DNA from: Holothuria scabra
Lineage: Eukaryota > Echinodermata > Holothuroidea > Aspidochirotida > Holothuriidae
NCBI GenBank assembly: GCA_037179385.1
Contig: CM074193.1
Span: forward strand, 4,981,547-5,045,546
DNA length: 64,000 nucleotides
Direction: 5' to 3'
Below are positions 24,329 to 36,974 of the stretch, piece by piece. The notes below the pieces were generated by a model. The model was not told where the DNA came from. It was given only the letters and a program-made list of their open reading frames with translations, and searched no databases. The translations under genes and the position numbers were made by a program. Positions within the stretch are counted from its first letter, which is position 1; the number at the start of each line of letters is the position of its first letter.

Positions 24329-25948
24329 AAATTAAAGAGGATTGAAAAAGACTGAAAATGTAATGGGTAAAAAGATCCCTGGGCACTGCCATATATGCAA
24401 CATGGGCCATATACATGTAAGTGCCCCTTCCTAGGCTACTGGGATACATATATGGGCCCTGCTTAGATACAAGTGCCTCCAAAACATAAACACTGTAAAC
24501 GTTTTTCTCTAACCCTTGCCAGGGCCTGTGCATGCAAACCTCCTCTGAAGCATTCCCATAAGTAAACTGTACCCTCCTGTTTTACATAGAGTACCTTTAT
24601 CTGGGTTCATCCTACTTTAAGAATTAATCCTGTTTCATCTCCCTCTCTTCAAAACATTCAACAAAACATTCCTGTTTCTAATGACTTTCCAGGGCCTTTC
24701 AAGTGTCTTTTGAAGATGTTGAAAGGCCAACCAGTCAAGGATTAACCACCAGGAAGGGCCCACTATATTATATTATCTACCTTTACCTTCCTGGGGTTGG
24801 CTGAGGTAGGGTAATGGAAAGAATCAATTGAGATTGCCAATTCAATGATGATGGATGAATATTGTAGGATTGATCCCGATAAATGAGACCCTCAAAGAAA
24901 TCCTCTGAGAAAAGGCTAATGTTGCCACTATGAATAGATGTGTCAATAGTGGTGACAATAGGATTCAGGTGAGGGCTATAGAAAAGAGCATGGAACACAT
25001 GTACCATAGAGTAGGGAAGCAGGTATTGTAGACTTCTACATGAAACAAAATGTTAACTCTCAGTAAGATAGGCAAAAGTCCTAACACAGTTCTGTTCCAG
25101 TGCTAAAACCATTATTCCAACAAAATTTGGTAGAGAAGTCATGAAAATCTAAGTCAAAATGTCTGCTAGGACTATCCCTGTCTCTATATGCATGAAAACC
25201 AATGGGGGAACATACTCTGCATATTACACTTACCAACTGCATGATATGACTACATGGTCAAGCAGACTGGGTCATTCCAAAGACTTCCATTCTTTCCAAG
25301 TGTGGATATGTACCTTAGAAATGGGACAAAGTTGATTCGAAATAGGTTCTGCCTCTGTAGCTTAGAGCAAACTGGTAGGTGGTGAAATATGCAAGCAAGC
25401 CAGGATGCTGTTTGAGCTAAGTTTGGGATAAATCTTGCATTTACCCTGAACCTAGCTAGCATGCTGTTTGAGCCGGCCTTGGGATTACCCTTACTTTTAC
25501 CCTGCAGTAACCTTCACCCTTCACAAACAACTTTGTCTTCACACCCCTTGCAGGTGTAATTAGGCTTATATGTAAGAAAGAAAAACTTCAAAAATTAAAC
25601 GGAAAATATCTAAATATCACCCACAGGAAATTTTCCCTTGAAGTTGGACATTCCCTTCATTTATTACAAATATTTAAGATATGCTGTGAATGGCACTTTT
25701 ATGGTCTGTTCATTTTCCACAAGACACAGGCCACATTAACTAATCTTCTCTTATAATTCCATACAAACAAGGAGTAAAGAATAGGATAGAGTAAGAAAAT
25801 CTTGCAAGGGGATATATGATTGTGTTATTCTTCTCTAGAGACAAGTAAATGTTCCAACAAACTGTCCAGTGCCCAAGAAAAGTACAAATTTCAACCACTC
25901 TCAGCTCCATTTCAACAGTAAGGGAGTATAAGCACATGTGTATTGCAA

Positions 25949-26870
25949 ACTTCATAGCTCCCAAGTTCCGAGAGGTTACATGCAGGTCAAACTGATCTGT
26001 CCATTAGTGGATCGCCAGCCTGGGGGAGGGGTATAAGTGGAGGGGGTGTTCCCCTCCCCTTTTCGAAAATTTTTGAATTTTAGAAGAGTCTACACGCAAA
26101 ATGGTGACACTTTTTTGGCAAATCAGTCAACACAATGTCGTTGTTAGGTCACCGCCAAAGAAAGTTCAGTACAGTACTAAATATTTTGCAGTAACCTAGG
26201 AAAATATTGTATTGAGAGATTTTCCAAAATAATATTATGCAGATACTCACAAATGTGCAATGACTAAAACCTCTCCTAATCACAATATTTAATAGTTATT
26301 TCTGGGGTAAATTTTGATGCAGTACCGGCACAGTTTTCAAATGTCAACTCTGTGTGTCACCAGCGGTCTTCGTATATATCTCTCATGGCATTCTAGCCAT
26401 GAAAACATATAGGCCTAGCCAAGAACGTCAAGAACTGTCAAGATGGTTAAGAACGTTCGGGGACTCTGAAACAAGCCCCGCCTATAACCCGCGAAACGGT
26501 TATTTATTTTCGCTGTTGAACGGGGCGTTAAACAACGTTATCACACTATTTAGGCAGTGACAGGAATATATTCCATACCTGCTACGAAGGTTAGCCGATA
26601 ACGATGTTGCTGTAGCAAGCTTACCGTACGTACCTGTACCTAGGCCTATGTATAGCAGCGCGAGCAGTTGAATGTACTGTGAGATAAGATTTACTGAATT
26701 TGTAGTTATCGGTAAGCTGAATTATTTTCTAATTGTTGTGGTTTTCTTAGAAAGAATACTTCGGAGATTTGAAATGCGGGTTTTTCAGAGGGCTGGCCGG
26801 GTCAGCGGGTTTAGGTGTCCAAATGCAGGTCAAACCCGCGAAATGCGGTCACTTGGGAGGTATGAAACTT
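25949..26870. mobile_element. 0.92-kb inverted-end element, copy 1
   Basis: Aligns along its length with 60981-61909 (shared GCTCCCAA, CTGATCTGTCC, CCCCTCCCCTTTT, GGCATTCTAGCCATG, CTGACAGGAATATATTCCAT, AAGCTGAATT, CAGAGGGCTGG). The ends AACTTCATAGCTCCCAAG and CTTGGGAGGTATGAAACTT are inverted matches. A 75-codon frame (26672-26899) lies inside but is not kept in copy 2. Confidence 0.7.
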
Positions 26871-27811
26871 CCCGATCAAAGGGGAACGTTTACCTCTAAA
26901 TCGAGCACAGCAGAACTTTTCGCGGAATTAGCCTGCGAGCTGGCCTGCACGTGAAAAATGTATCATATGTAATCTAGTTTAAAGATTTTTAGCTTTTTCT
27001 AAATTCCATGTCAAAATGATAGGTCTTCTCTAAATCTTAAAAATGTTTTGGGGAAAGATATGTAAGATTTGGATTCACATGGAATTATTTGACCGAAGAC
27101 ACTCTGTAAGATATACGATATGACAATTTCATTTGCTGCTACTGGCCCAAAACACCCTAAAACCTGTGTTTTCAATAGAAAAATCATAAAATCACTTCCC
27201 CTTAAAGGGAAATTGACGAGGACTCCTTCTGAAGATATGAAAATGAGACTTAAAACAGTTTAAAGGGAACTGGTTAAGGAAATCAAACATGTGTGAACTG
27301 TGTTAATTTGTTATATGTTTGGGCAAAAGGGGCTCAGTTTGTTGGAATATGTACTTATTTTCATAGTGATTCACACAGGTAAGTGTGTACACTGCACCAG
27401 ACATTCCCATATGGCCTGATGGTACCATGGAGGTACTAACATGGTTGCGGTTAATAATTATATCACTTCACTTCAACAGTTTCACTCCACAGGTTCAGAG
27501 GCCCAGGGCAATGGTAACACCAGGGATCATACCCACTTGGCCACAGATTTGTAAGGTTAGATTAACTTGTCAAGCCACGCAACTTGTTATGAAAATGGAA
27601 TACAATGATAAAACCAAGTGGGAAAGGTGTTCCTCAATACGAAATGATTTTATATTTTGACCTATATAAATTTGACATATTTTATGTAAAAGTTCAGCCA
27701 CATCATCTAATCACATGTCTACAAATTTTAACCACATGGCTAAGCTAGAGTACATTACATTCACCACTTATCCAAAGGAATCCCGGGCCCCCACTCTTGT
27801 CAAAACTTTAT

Positions 27812-28098
27812 TTAAAGCCTCATTCAGTTCAAATTTACATAACCTACTTATACTTAAGCCCCTCCTACAAGTCTTGAACTCATCCTCATCCAGACAAAAT
27901 CTCAGCTTATTGCTGCAAGGTGAGTATACAAGGCCCTGTGTGTAATAATAATACTCTCAGCACAGTACATTTTGTGTAATGTGAGCTTCTGCACTCTGCA
28001 TTTTTTTAACTTGCTGTCAATCAAAGAGCTGAGCCAATTGCGAATTTCTGCGGACTACTACAAATATTGTAGTTTAGGGTGAGAGGATCAGACCTTAA
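27812..28098 (-). mobile_element. TTAA miniature element, copy in reverse orientation
   Basis: Flanked by TTAA (27812-27815, 28095-28098). It shares the family core: CTTAAGCCCCTCC near one end, CTGTCAATCAAAGAGCTGAG, GGACTACTACAAA and the end GGTGAGAGGATCAGACC. Confidence 0.8.
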
Positions 28099-29103
28099 CA
28101 CAATTCTGGAATTGACAAAAAATAAAACTTCAATATATTCCTTTTCAACTGGCTATTTACGACACCAAGTATAACCAAGAGGCATTCTGATGAATTCATT
28201 TTGGAAGCTAAGGAAAAGGGAAACACCTCAATTAGACATGCTGGTTGAATGCCAATCTCCAAAGACGTTTTTAGAATATTTGTTAAATCATTTCCAGTAA
28301 CTGCATGCTTCATCAAACTTGACTTGTTTATTTGTACTGTCATTTCTAATATGATAAAGTGTAAAGCTGCATGATATTTAAGGTATCAATACACACAAGT
28401 CTTTTACCTTCCAGACATGACTATTTAGACAATACAATTACATAAACAGCTGAAAAAACATTCTCAGCATGCATACATTCAATCTGAACAGATTTTGAAA
28501 GTCTTTATGCCACTTTAATGTTTAACCCTCTAAGCTGAGGGCAGAACATAGGGCACAAAGCATATTTCAACTCCAAGATGGTTATTTCAGCTTAGCTTAA
28601 AGGACATCTATAGAGTTGAAAAATGCATTTTATAGTTTAGACTGGGGTGTAGTATGCAAAGAGACCAGTAATTTATATTACCCCAGCTGCTGCATCCCCT
28701 TCCAACTAATATATTAATATGCCTATCCTACTATATAACACTTGATTCCCTTAATTAACATTTATTGAACTATTCAAACAATACTTTCATTCTGGTCATC
28801 GTCGCCAACTTACATGAGCAATTTCCCCAATTAATACACACAGGATATATGGGTATGGTTTTGGGTTATTTTAACTTTGAGCAGGACATTCACAAATTAT
28901 GCAAAGGAATTTGTCTCACAAAAAAGTCTGAGATGCAAACTTCTGCACAGGCATTCAATTTTATTTAAGCTAGTTGAGTTGAGGTTGACACCTCAACTAT
29001 AATTATCTTCTTTTCAAATCTAGTAGTGCCCAAAGCCTTTACTCTGGTTACGGAGCATTGGATTGAATTTACTATTCCATTATGTTTGTAGAGTAACACT
29101 CAC

Positions 29104-29143
29104 CATGGCAGTTAATTGCCATGTTCCTTTTCATAAAGCAGAG
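29104..29143 (-). CDS. Exon 5 of putative RhoGEF: 40-base exon
   Basis: Acceptor TGGCACGTTGGCAG and donor CCATG|GTGAGT frame a 40-base exon reading LCFMKRNMAINCH plus one base, G. Exon 4 ends in phase 0 and exon 6 can only be read after one incoming base, so an exon of length 3n+1 is needed between them. This one fits, and the split codon becomes GAA (Glu). The exon is short, and a signal of this strength can arise by chance, so support comes mainly from phase fit. Confidence 0.45.
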
Positions 29144-32100
29144 CTGCCAACGTGCCAGAATGAAAAAGAGCAACATCACCGTTGTGCCTGGTAAGAAGAG
29201 GAAACTCCAAAGGTTGTGGTCCGGTGTGTATGAGGTGCTGGACTATTAGTAACACAAATGTCTGGAAGGCTTATTGAGCTCTTGGTAAGCAAAACTTTAC
29301 AAACTGATTGGTTAGTTCCACAATTTGTAAGATTTCAAAACCCATCTTACCACTGAGTACTTCAATTGATTCATGTTCACTTCAATAAGCACACATTTAC
29401 AAAATCAACATTTTATTCAACAGTCATGAAAAATAAACACTATTCAAGAAACCAAAACATTGGGACATGTACAGTATGTACAATGATGATTCCAGTTCTA
29501 GTGAAAAATAGGAAAAGATGACACAATGACAATGTCCTTTCTTTAGTAAAATCAGTAAAACATTTAATTGCACCAAAAATTTCCAAGAAAAGGGACAAAT
29601 TCCTCATAAAATACCAAAATATCTTTCTTGATGGGAATTTCTCTCTTGATAGGAATTTCTCTCTTTAGCTGGGAAGGAGCCTCACAGCTTCCAAACTTTT
29701 TCACCAATACCCAAAATCTTACGCCAACCGTACCACTATTTTACACTCCTAGTTTAGATATTCCCCTATGCTAACATCTCTGGGTTAAAGGAGATTTATT
29801 CAGGTCTCAGTTTTTCATTCTGTCATGGAAAGAGGAAAATTGTCAGAAACCTGATATCCATGTTTGTGTATCAATTTTAATAAAAATACATTTTTGCATA
29901 ACTGATACTTGTAAAAAGATGAAATAACCAACCTCTTTTAAGGAAAGGTTTCATGCTGTGAACGTTTCCTTGACTTTTCATCCAAACATTCAAACTAATG
30001 ACAGTAACCAGCAGAGATTAATATACTCTTCATGATTAGCACTGACATGCATTATTCTTCAAAAATAATAGTCTCTTTGAGGTCAATATCAAAAGTTTGA
30101 GTGAAGTAACCCCCTTGTCATCAATGAGAGGTGCATTTTGATATTTTAAATGGAAGCAGGTGCTTCTTCTAAAACCAAATATTTGGAGAGTATAAGGACA
30201 AATTTCTTTTATTTGAAACAATCAACAAACAGGCATAACAAATGAGGATTAAAATCCCTCATTAAACTTGTAACCTTGTGCCCACTGTTAGAGAGGTAAG
30301 GCACTAAGGGAATGGGGGATTGAACTGTGTTTAAAGCAAAATGCCTGTTGTGCATGGTTTTGCTGCAAAACCACAACTTACAATTACTATATGGTTTGAC
30401 TGCAAAACCATAACACTCAGCTGTGTCCTGGAGTAGCTCATTATACACCTATGGTGTGTACATTATGTTTTAAACATGGAAAGGGAAAGGGCTAATGCTG
30501 CACCAGGAAAAATAAAATCTGCATTGTTACAGTAACAGGCACATTGACCAACTCCAGGTGATATACATCTGGATTTTGCCGGTGGAAAATATTCGATGTA
30601 TCCCCAGCTGAAAATTCTTTCAGCAGGAATATATTACAAAGTTGGGGGAGAAAAACCTGGGTAATTATTAAGGGATGTCAAAAAAGACATGGAGAATGTA
30701 GTTAAGCATTTAAATTGTAAAAAAGCATACATGTTTGCACAGACTGTGTGTTACACAAATGTAAGCTGCCACTGACTTAACTATTCTCAAAGTCATTTTA
30801 CACTTATTCAACAGCTTTTATTGAAGGCTTAGAGCTTCAAAAGTCATAGGCACAGGCCTACCCATGATGCTACAATGCTCTAATCTTTTAGCTTCCTAAA
30901 TGTCACAGAATGTTCACATAAAAGGTTAGTTTTGACATGTGGCCTTCTTAACAGAAAAAGTTGCATTTTGAACACATTGCTTGTGTATCCTTGAATTGAT
31001 TTATAGTCTAACACTAGATGACCTTGTCTGAGCTAAGCTGATTCAAACATAGAAACAGAAAAGATAAAGTTAGGATTTGCAAATAAATTGAAGAACTATG
31101 GAAGTACATCCATAGAGAGACTAGTTGTATGTCATCTAGTGACTTGATTTGACATAAATACCAAAATAAATACATTCCCTCCTCCCAAACAAGGAGAAAA
31201 AAATAGAATATTCACAGAGATTTGTTAACAAGCTATTGTAGTGTCATGGCACCACAGACCATGGGGCACCTAATATACAGTAACATTTGATAACCTGCAC
31301 TATATCCATCTACTGTGGTTTAAATTTTTCAGTGGTACTGTCACCTCTCATGGCATCAAACTGAGGGCACTATAACGGAATGCTTCAAAGTAGCTTAAAA
31401 TATTTGCTTTGGTACTTGAAGGCAGCATTTTGTGTAAATGAAACCAAACAGACTACTTTGCTTGGTAGCAGTATGTATACCTTACAGTCCTTACTTCTGC
31501 ATTACATTGCAATTTAATCCTCTGTATTTGCTTTTTTGACTTCAATCAGCTATCCATGGAGGTAATTTCTCAGCTTTAGGCTCTCTGCCTTTAATCCTTA
31601 ATCCCACTAAGTCCTTCCACTCCAGGCTTTCAATTCTAATCCAATTGTCCTTCTGTCAGCCAACATTTGAACTCTACCATTTCATTTCTTTACTATTGAA
31701 AGGGAAAATATGCAGACAAAATCTTGAAGTTCTTAGGAACAGTATAATCTTCTGGATAAATACCCTCCCGACATTGCAGTTTTGATGATCTTTAAAGGAA
31801 TGTGATAAGAGGAAATATATAGGCCTATGTGTAAGAGTATTGATCCAAAAAAGTTGAGCTGAAATGTCAACTCTTTAAATTTCCTGGAACACTCAGAGAA
31901 GACAATGAATTTGCTCTTATCTTTTTACAGCACTTGAGCTACAGAAGTTACAGGCCATTGGCCACTATATTAAAGGAAAACAAAATGAAACTTCAAAAAG
32001 TTGACAAGTGATAGATTTACAATTACCCACAATGCCCAGAATAAAGTTTTGCAATACAGGCGCACTACTTCTGAGGTAGCTTCCACACCTGAAATGTAAT

Positions 32101-32933
32101 GCCTCTGAGGTAGTACTTCCAAGCCTGAAATGTGATGTCTGAATATACTTCCATGCCTGAGTTGAGAGAATATATATCCTTAAAATTTTAAGAGTAGGGA
32201 ATGAACTGATACTTCTCCAACAGATCAATGGAAATCACCTTTAACTGGTGATATAGTACACGAGAAACCAGAAAGCCAAAAGGCTTAGTCATTCCTTTCC
32301 ACTGAACTTTACGCTAATCTTTTTTTTTTTACAAAATTGGTAGTGCTCCATAATGTACCCACAAAGTATACATGCCCACGTACTGCAAGGAATCAAAAAA
32401 CTACCGGGAGTGGTTCCTGCCTGTTGGTGATACCAGTTACCACAGTTGGTAGCAACCATACATGGGTTAATATACATTAATTGAAAGTGTACTTAGACAA
32501 ATACTGGAGATGGGGGGGGGGGGAGGATCTAGAAATCCCTTCTCCCTATCCATTCCATATGTCTAATATTTTTATGCAGAAATCTGCTTAGCATACCCTC
32601 AAGATATATACACACCCTTCTACTATTGAAAGTTCTTTCTCAGTAATTCTGCAAACATTTATGGAAAGCCCACAGTACACAACAGGGGTCTAAACTTGAT
32701 TTAACTTTATATTCAACCACCTCTTGGTATTTCTCAAAGGTACCCTCACTCCCTGATGTTGTAGCAACCCAGAAACAAATTCTGCAACTTAGGCACTAAT
32801 TCTATCATGTATCATCCAGGTCCATTCACTATTTCTGAGAATGGACAATTCTTTGATAAAAACTCCCACAGTTAAAATCAATAGCCAATCCCCAAGATTA
32901 TAAACCTACCGCTGGGCAGAAATCTCTACTCAC
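29144..32933 (-). other. Intron 4 of the RhoGEF-like gene
   Basis: AT-rich with no recognisable repeat or exon. Confidence 0.45.
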
Positions 32934-33032
32934 ATGGTCAATACCTTCATTTGAAAGGAATATTCCCAATCTTTTCTCAATCAGAGCTGTTCTTGTCAAA
33001 GCAGCTTCTAGTTCAGCCATACGAATCTTTTT
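32934..33032 (-). CDS. Exon 4 of putative RhoGEF: charged helix
   Basis: The 99-base exon lies between acceptor TTTCCTTAG and donor GACCAT|GTGAGT. Only one frame is open; both others hit stops. The 33 codons read as a basic helix (KKIRMAELEAALTRTALIEK) followed by RLGIFLSNEGIDH. This could be the middle of a DH domain, where helices before the conserved third block usually sit, but the match is loose. Phase is 0 at both ends, so it joins exon 3 and exon 5 without a frame change. Confidence 0.65.
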
Positions 33033-36000
33033 CTAAGGAAATGTTGATTGACAAACAGGCATTCCTAACTGGCCAGCGGTATCATGCTAATGAGGATTAC
33101 CAGTAGACTATTCCATAGATACTATCATTTCTAAATACAATACTAAATGAAAAGGCATCAAGATGATTATCTACAATTGATGATTTTCAATTCAACTTCT
33201 GTAAACAGCTTGGCAGCCAAATGAAAAGTAAATAACACACTACCATGCACTTTAATTCTGGATAAAACTGAAGAAAGCCTAGTCCGTCATGCTTTAAACA
33301 CAACTTGAACACGAAAAGGAGCCATGGATTCTGCTAGATCTATTTAAATCAGAAGGTTAAAAGTCAAGGCATTCCACACTAAATAAATCAAACTATTTAA
33401 GCAATAGACCCCTCCATCCTTCCTTCATTATTAAAATTAGTCTACAATTTGGAAAAGAGAAGTTTTTTGATGAACAAGTAGTATTTGCTAAACCCACTAA
33501 ATATTTCTGGCTTAAGCATTTCCAAAAACATGTAGGCCTATACTTTACAGTCAAAAGACTATGAATCCAAGCAGTTTAAGTGTAATACTGGCCTTTTTGT
33601 ATTTTTGCCTACATGATCTCTAAATTATATGTCACTTTTAACGAGAAACTCAAAGCCCTCTTAATTGGAAATTACTCTGCTTTAGATAATGCATTTTATA
33701 CTTGTCCTGATATTGCATGTGTGCTGTTCTTTGTTCTTTGTTTTCTTTCTATTCAGGGGTTTGGATAGCAGGTGAGAATGGGGTGCTAAACAAACCTTTT
33801 CCTTTTTTGTTTATCAGGTCACTAGCTATGATAGACCTCTTTTGTTTTTTCTAGCGTCCTGTTCATACTACAGCATGTATCGTTTCTTTGTATATCATGT
33901 ATGTTTGTATGTATAGACAAAATAAATGAAATGAAAAATGAAAAAACATGAAGGATGGTAAAGTTAATCTGCTCTCTAATTCAATAAGTAGTCTATGCAT
34001 GCTTAAAATTGAATGTGTGAAAGAGAACAGAGGAAGTTAAGGCTAATGACCCCTACTTATGGCAAACTTCACCAGGCTCCTCTGATTCATCTATAATCCA
34101 CTACTGCTGGTGAATTTGCAGAAAAAAATGTACGTTTCATTTCCTTTCACAGATCTTATAAATGTGAGCCTATTGCCTTTGGGTTTACAATGATGACATG
34201 TAACCATACTTTGTGCTATTATTTCTGGCTTGTTTATTTTACCTGTTTTACCAATGTCAAATATACACTTCACTGCTAAACATCTCTGCATGACACAAAC
34301 TGAAGCACATCCTCCACCAATAACTTGAGAGCCAATTTAAAATAAATAATCACGTTCATTGCCCCCAATAACTGAGTTATTCTTTGAGGAGAAGGATAAC
34401 CTAAAAATTCCATGAACAAATTACCATGAAAACCTCAAAAATGTTTACAACTGGGAAGAGAGCCTACAAATAATGTCTCAAGTCCCTGGACCAAACCTTT
34501 TCTAAGGCCACAACAGGTGGTCATTGTTCTTGATTATATCACAGCAAATGAAAAGAAACCCCTCTCATAGAATGATTTTACAGAATGGAGCAGAGAGATG
34601 TGGTTTTCATGGGGTACATGTGAGAATCCACAAAGTGATTCAATTGGATTGTGGTTACTGGAACTGTGCTAGGGTGTTGACAAAAAAAATGTATCAGGAG
34701 GTGGAGCCTGTCTGAACATACAATCCCTATAAAGTCCTGACTTGGAAATCGTCCAGCCGATATTTACGTAGTATTTTCTTGTGTAATTCCCGTACCCACA
34801 ACATTGGCATATCAAAGCACAATGCAGGATTGTGGAAAGGGGAGCACAGTAAACGGAAGACGATAAGGGGAAGTAGGAGAAGGAGTCGATTGCTGTAAGT
34901 TGGAACACCACAAAACGACATGTCATACAAACATTCATTTAACAGCAATTAATTGCCCTGCCCCCTCACATAACTTTGTCCAGCAATTTCCCCCTCTCAA
35001 CAATTTGCCCCTCTCAATAAGTGTGCTTATATTCTTACCTGGGTTGAAGATGGGGATCTGAAGGAATACAAAAAGCATCAAACAATATCAAGAAACATCT
35101 GCTGAATGAACAGAGCAGGGCAGCACCCTGAATTATGCTGTACTGAAGACTACCACTTTAAAGATTTCATCACAGTTATATTTGCAATTTTTAAAATCCA
35201 AAGAACACCAACAAATATTCCATTGCTGCTATCCAGAAGGGCTATTCCAGAATGAGATACAATGCTTGTATTCTTTAGCTAAGTTTCTATTGTGTCTGTA
35301 AAAGTCAGTCTGGTGAAATAGTTAAAATATCACACCATTACAAAGAGTAACCTTTAAGGTTTATTTAACTAACACTTGTCATAGCCTAACAAATTCCAGG
35401 CACATTGCAGTTGAATCACCAGGGTTGATTTTATAGACCAGTGGCTCAAATGGGTAAATGAACTTTTCAAATCTAAAGTCATGCACAGAACTTCCCAAAA
35501 CTCATGACAGCACTCTGTGGACACTTAGTACTTACCATGCATGACCAATGTTTCCACTTAGAAGACATGATTTTGTACAGGCTTGCTAACTTGAAACACT
35601 AATATTTGTAGGGAAAAAATCATTTTCTTTTCCCCAAGGTTATTGTGTACATCTTTCCACAAATTTTTAATTTTTTTTTTCTTAGCTGCATTTTCTGAGT
35701 CACATTTTCCCAATAGGATATTTCCTCTGATGCACTTGTCTCATTTCTCTCATACAATGTGTATAATAAAAGCTCACACAGCACAATTATACCCAGGAGA
35801 ATTGACTTGTGGGAAAAATTTAAGGAAACACTAGTTGGGAGGGGGGGGGGGGTCTATTAGCTGCAGTCTAATCAACAACAGTTGATGTAAAATTATTTAG
35901 CATACTAATTTATGACATTGAACATGTGGGCTGATGAAAAACCCTTTGAGAGTACACAAATTTTATGGCATAAGAACATTGAGAACTGGGCCAGAATTGT

Positions 36001-36851
36001 TTTAATGTCAAAAGAGGAACAAGGCAGAATGGAACTTGTAACTTCCTCCTATTACCCCTTATGTGCCCCTATCAGCTGATTAGGAGTGGCAATACATGCT
36101 CAATTGCATCTTGCCGTTACTTCACATAGGAGATCTTTTATCTTCCACTATCAAAACTTCAGCTAAGGGGCTTACAATGTCCTGGCTCATTTCTTGTCCC
36201 AAGTATCATTCATAAAACTGTAAACTCATGGTGATCCACTGACCTGTGCAAATTCAATCTGAGCTATTCATAAAATAAGAGTGCCAGGGAAATACTTATG
36301 TGAAGTTTCCTATGAAAGAGGAAATTAGACTTTGAAGTAGTTTCAAGGAATGTTATCATATTTATCACTGTTGTATTTATGTAACCAAATGGTTTACCAA
36401 CACAAAAGCTATGCCAAACTGAAGACTGCAAAAAGTGTTTCATTTGTTTTCTTATAATGCAAACGGAAAAAGCAGCCCTGCAAAACTGGGAAAAAAGACT
36501 ACATACAGCTTTACATACTCAATTCTTTGTAACAATTGCAAGCAAACATCTTACACCCCAGACTCCTGACTTAAAACTGATGTTGTATTTGACTTTCCTG
36601 GCAAAAGTTTTTTGAACCTTACACTACTATGATGGCATAGCCACTGAACAGAATGTTGGGTATACAGACTTTGTAGTGTTCCCTGAAGAGTGGCAAACCA
36701 ATAAGAATTATGATAAACCTTGTGAATTGCAGCTGGTGTACCTAATACTTTGTGTTACTGTCGCTTTCCTCCAAGAGAAGCTTTCTAACCCAAAGCTCTG
36801 CTGCAATTTCAATTTTGTCCGCCCCATATTATTTTTTGCTCAATAACTTAC
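33033..36851 (-). other. Intron 3 of the RhoGEF-like gene
   Basis: Two exon-like signals (34243-34285, 43 bases; 35039-35057, 19 bases) would break the frame between exons 3 and 4 and were not used. A possible retroposon tail is at 33780-33948. Confidence 0.45.
33780..33948 (+). mobile_element. Possible LINE or retroposon 3' tail
   Basis: A T-rich, stop-filled stretch ends in AATAAATGAAATGAAAAATG, a short A-rich repeat tail of the kind left by CR1- or Jockey-type elements. No coding part was seen. Confidence 0.25.
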
Positions 36852-36974
36852 CTTATACTTGACCATCAAATGGTCTACTTTCCCCCAGGGGTCCTGCTCA
36901 AATGGCACAAAAGGCTCTTCCTCAAACGTAAACTCTATCATTGTCATTTTAGTTTCAGTATTCCAAATCTTCTG
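36852..36974 (-). CDS. Exon 3 of putative RhoGEF: acidic/aromatic segment
   Basis: This 123-base exon has acceptor GGTAACAG and donor TATAAG|GTAAGT and gives 41 codons, phase 0 at both ends. The peptide has QKIWNTETKMTMIEF, then an acidic aromatic stretch (FEEEPFVPFEQDPWG) and ends VDHLMVKYK. The acceptor is a tandem CAGCAG, so the first Gln may be optional by NAGNAG splicing. An in-frame ATG lies near the start, but the open frame runs upstream to the acceptor, which favours an internal exon. No domain recognised. It joins exon 4 in frame. Confidence 0.7.

Larger units (their letters stand above)
23293..29103 (-). other. Intron 5 of the RhoGEF-like gene
   Basis: Contains a 90-bp tandem duplication, one copy of the 0.92-kb inverted-end element and one TTAA element. 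An exon-like stretch at 24787-24975 does not fit the frame of the neighbouring exons. Confidence 0.45.

Noticed and set aside
24132..24533. 133-codon minus-strand frame
   Set aside because: Produced by the 90-bp tandem duplication and C/A runs.
34243..34285. 43-base exon candidate (RCLAVKCIFDIGKT)
   Set aside because: Leaves phase 1, which gives a stop in exon 4; combining it with the 19-base candidate also fails.
35039..35057. 19-base microexon candidate (IPIFNP) with good splice sites
   Set aside because: Including it between exons 3 and 4 breaks the frame, and exon 4 is open only in phase 0.
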